Shown: positions 37,240 through 37,630 of the stretch, in pieces
How the letters are laid out: each line of letters begins with the position of its first letter
Position numbering within the stretch: position 1 is the first letter of the stretch
IMG/VR virus record: IMGVR_UViG_3300030099_005390
Coordinates: 1-37,630 of that record
DNA length: 37,630 nt
Direction: 5' to 3' (one strand)
Origin: a virus
Notes under the pieces: generated by a model
The model's input: the letters and a program-made list of their open reading frames with translations, nothing else
Told to the model about the DNA's origin: nothing
The model's database searches: none
Position numbers and translations under genes: made by a program

Positions 37240-37630
37240 ATGAACCGCGTAAATTACCATGACCGTCAATCTGCTAAGTTTTTCAAGTGCTCACTAACCG
37301 GCGAGCTGCTGCGCTTTACCGAGCATTACACTTGGAATGTTGTGGGCTCGCTCTCCGACTTTCCTTGTGACGAAGATACCGAATGCCCAGTGTTCTATAA
37401 CGGTGCTCCCGTTCGTGGCTACTATCTTTCTAATGAGATGGGACAAAAAGAATACGACAAGCTAACTAAGCCAGCTAGACCAAGCAAAGCCGAAATCGAT
37501 AGCAATGCGTGTGATTATGCAGAAAAGCGCATCCAGGAACTTCGGCAAGCAATTGCGGATAATCGAAGCGCGAACTACATGAACGAGCAATTCCCGCACG
37601 ATTATGTGGTTTCAATTATGAAGCACTTAA
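37240..37630 (+). CDS. Unknown early protein, incomplete at right edge (at least 130 aa)
   Basis: The frame opens at 37240 (AAAAGGACACC upstream, leader box at 37211-37218) and leaves the window without a stop. Visible residues include MNRVNYHDRQSAKFFKCSLT, then DLLR-like beta strands (GELLRFTEHYTWNVVGSLS), an acidic CPVFYNGAPV part and a helical end (SKAEIDSNACDYAEKRI). Not recognised. If the genome is circular it ends at base 23, giving 137 residues. It is under the strongest early promoter of the region. Confidence 0.6.
   Translation, partial: MNRVNYHDRQSAKFFKCSLTGELLRFTEHYTWNVVGSLSDFPCDEDTECPVFYNGAPVRGYYLSNEMGQKEYDKLTKPARPSKAEIDSNACDYAEKRIQELRQAIADNRSANYMNEQFPHDYVVSIMKHL

Noticed and set aside
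1-37630. tRNA genes, integrase or attachment site
   Set aside because: No cloverleaf-like segment with a TTC-type arm, no tyrosine or serine recombinase motif, and no long direct repeat was found by eye; an attachment site cannot be supported.

Overview
The window looks like all or nearly all of a tailed-phage genome, probably podovirus-like. It has a large terminase, portal, scaffold, HK97-type capsid protein, a very long nozzle-like protein, internal (ejection-type) proteins with hydrophobic stretches, fibre/lectin proteins, a lysis cluster and a compact replication/recombination module. I see no sheath, tape measure, tail-tube genes, integrase, tRNA, RNA polymerase or conventional DNA polymerase. 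The host cannot be fixed from the sequence; the gene set resembles phages known mostly from aquatic bacteria. The reading frame running off the right edge closes with a stop 23 bases into the left edge, so the window may be a circularly permuted genome, but this is weak evidence.

Layout. 1-4465 (+): a dozen small, mostly unrecognised early genes in translationally coupled groups. 4466-5936 (+): a primase/helicase of the D5/P4 type behind a good promoter. 5925-7136 (-): a leftward island with an XRE-type repressor-like protein, a VRR-NUC nuclease and an unknown acidic protein. 7172-7204: a long palindrome between divergent genes. 7233-10848 (+): YqaJ exonuclease, single-strand annealing protein, primase-polymerase, SSB and three small proteins. 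10895-35929 (-): one long late block. In order of transcription it holds an unknown virion-type protein, small terminase candidate, GNAT-like protein, small protein, large terminase, portal, scaffold, capsid, adaptor, nozzle, internal proteins with an M23 peptidase, fibre and LamG proteins, and lysis genes. 35930-36320: non-coding control region with a G-rich run and five evenly spaced dyads. 36321-36636 (-): two very small early-type genes. 36640-37239: AT-rich non-coding region with inverted repeats. 37240 to the edge (+): an incomplete gene.

How it works together. Replication probably starts with the Prim-Pol and the D5 helicase; YqaJ, the annealing protein and SSB form a recombination set; the host presumably supplies the processive polymerase. 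Late genes are all read leftward from the control region at 35.9-36.3 kb, with a strong terminator after the capsid group that may lower tail expression.

The most unusual signals are at nucleic-acid level. (1) A box GAGCTAAC/AAGCTAAC sits at the head of nearly every early translation unit on both strands and at no late gene that I could find. (2) Five copies of the dyad TGAAT-N4-ATTCA lie about 33 bp apart upstream of the late block. (3) A run of nine A residues lies where a -1 shift would fuse the 557-residue internal protein to an M23 peptidase that has no usable start codon of its own. (4) A TTGACG-N3-GCATCAT promoter family occurs once as a 33-bp palindrome. (5) The heptamer ATTCAGG is found 11 times in 2.8 kb, in all reading frames.
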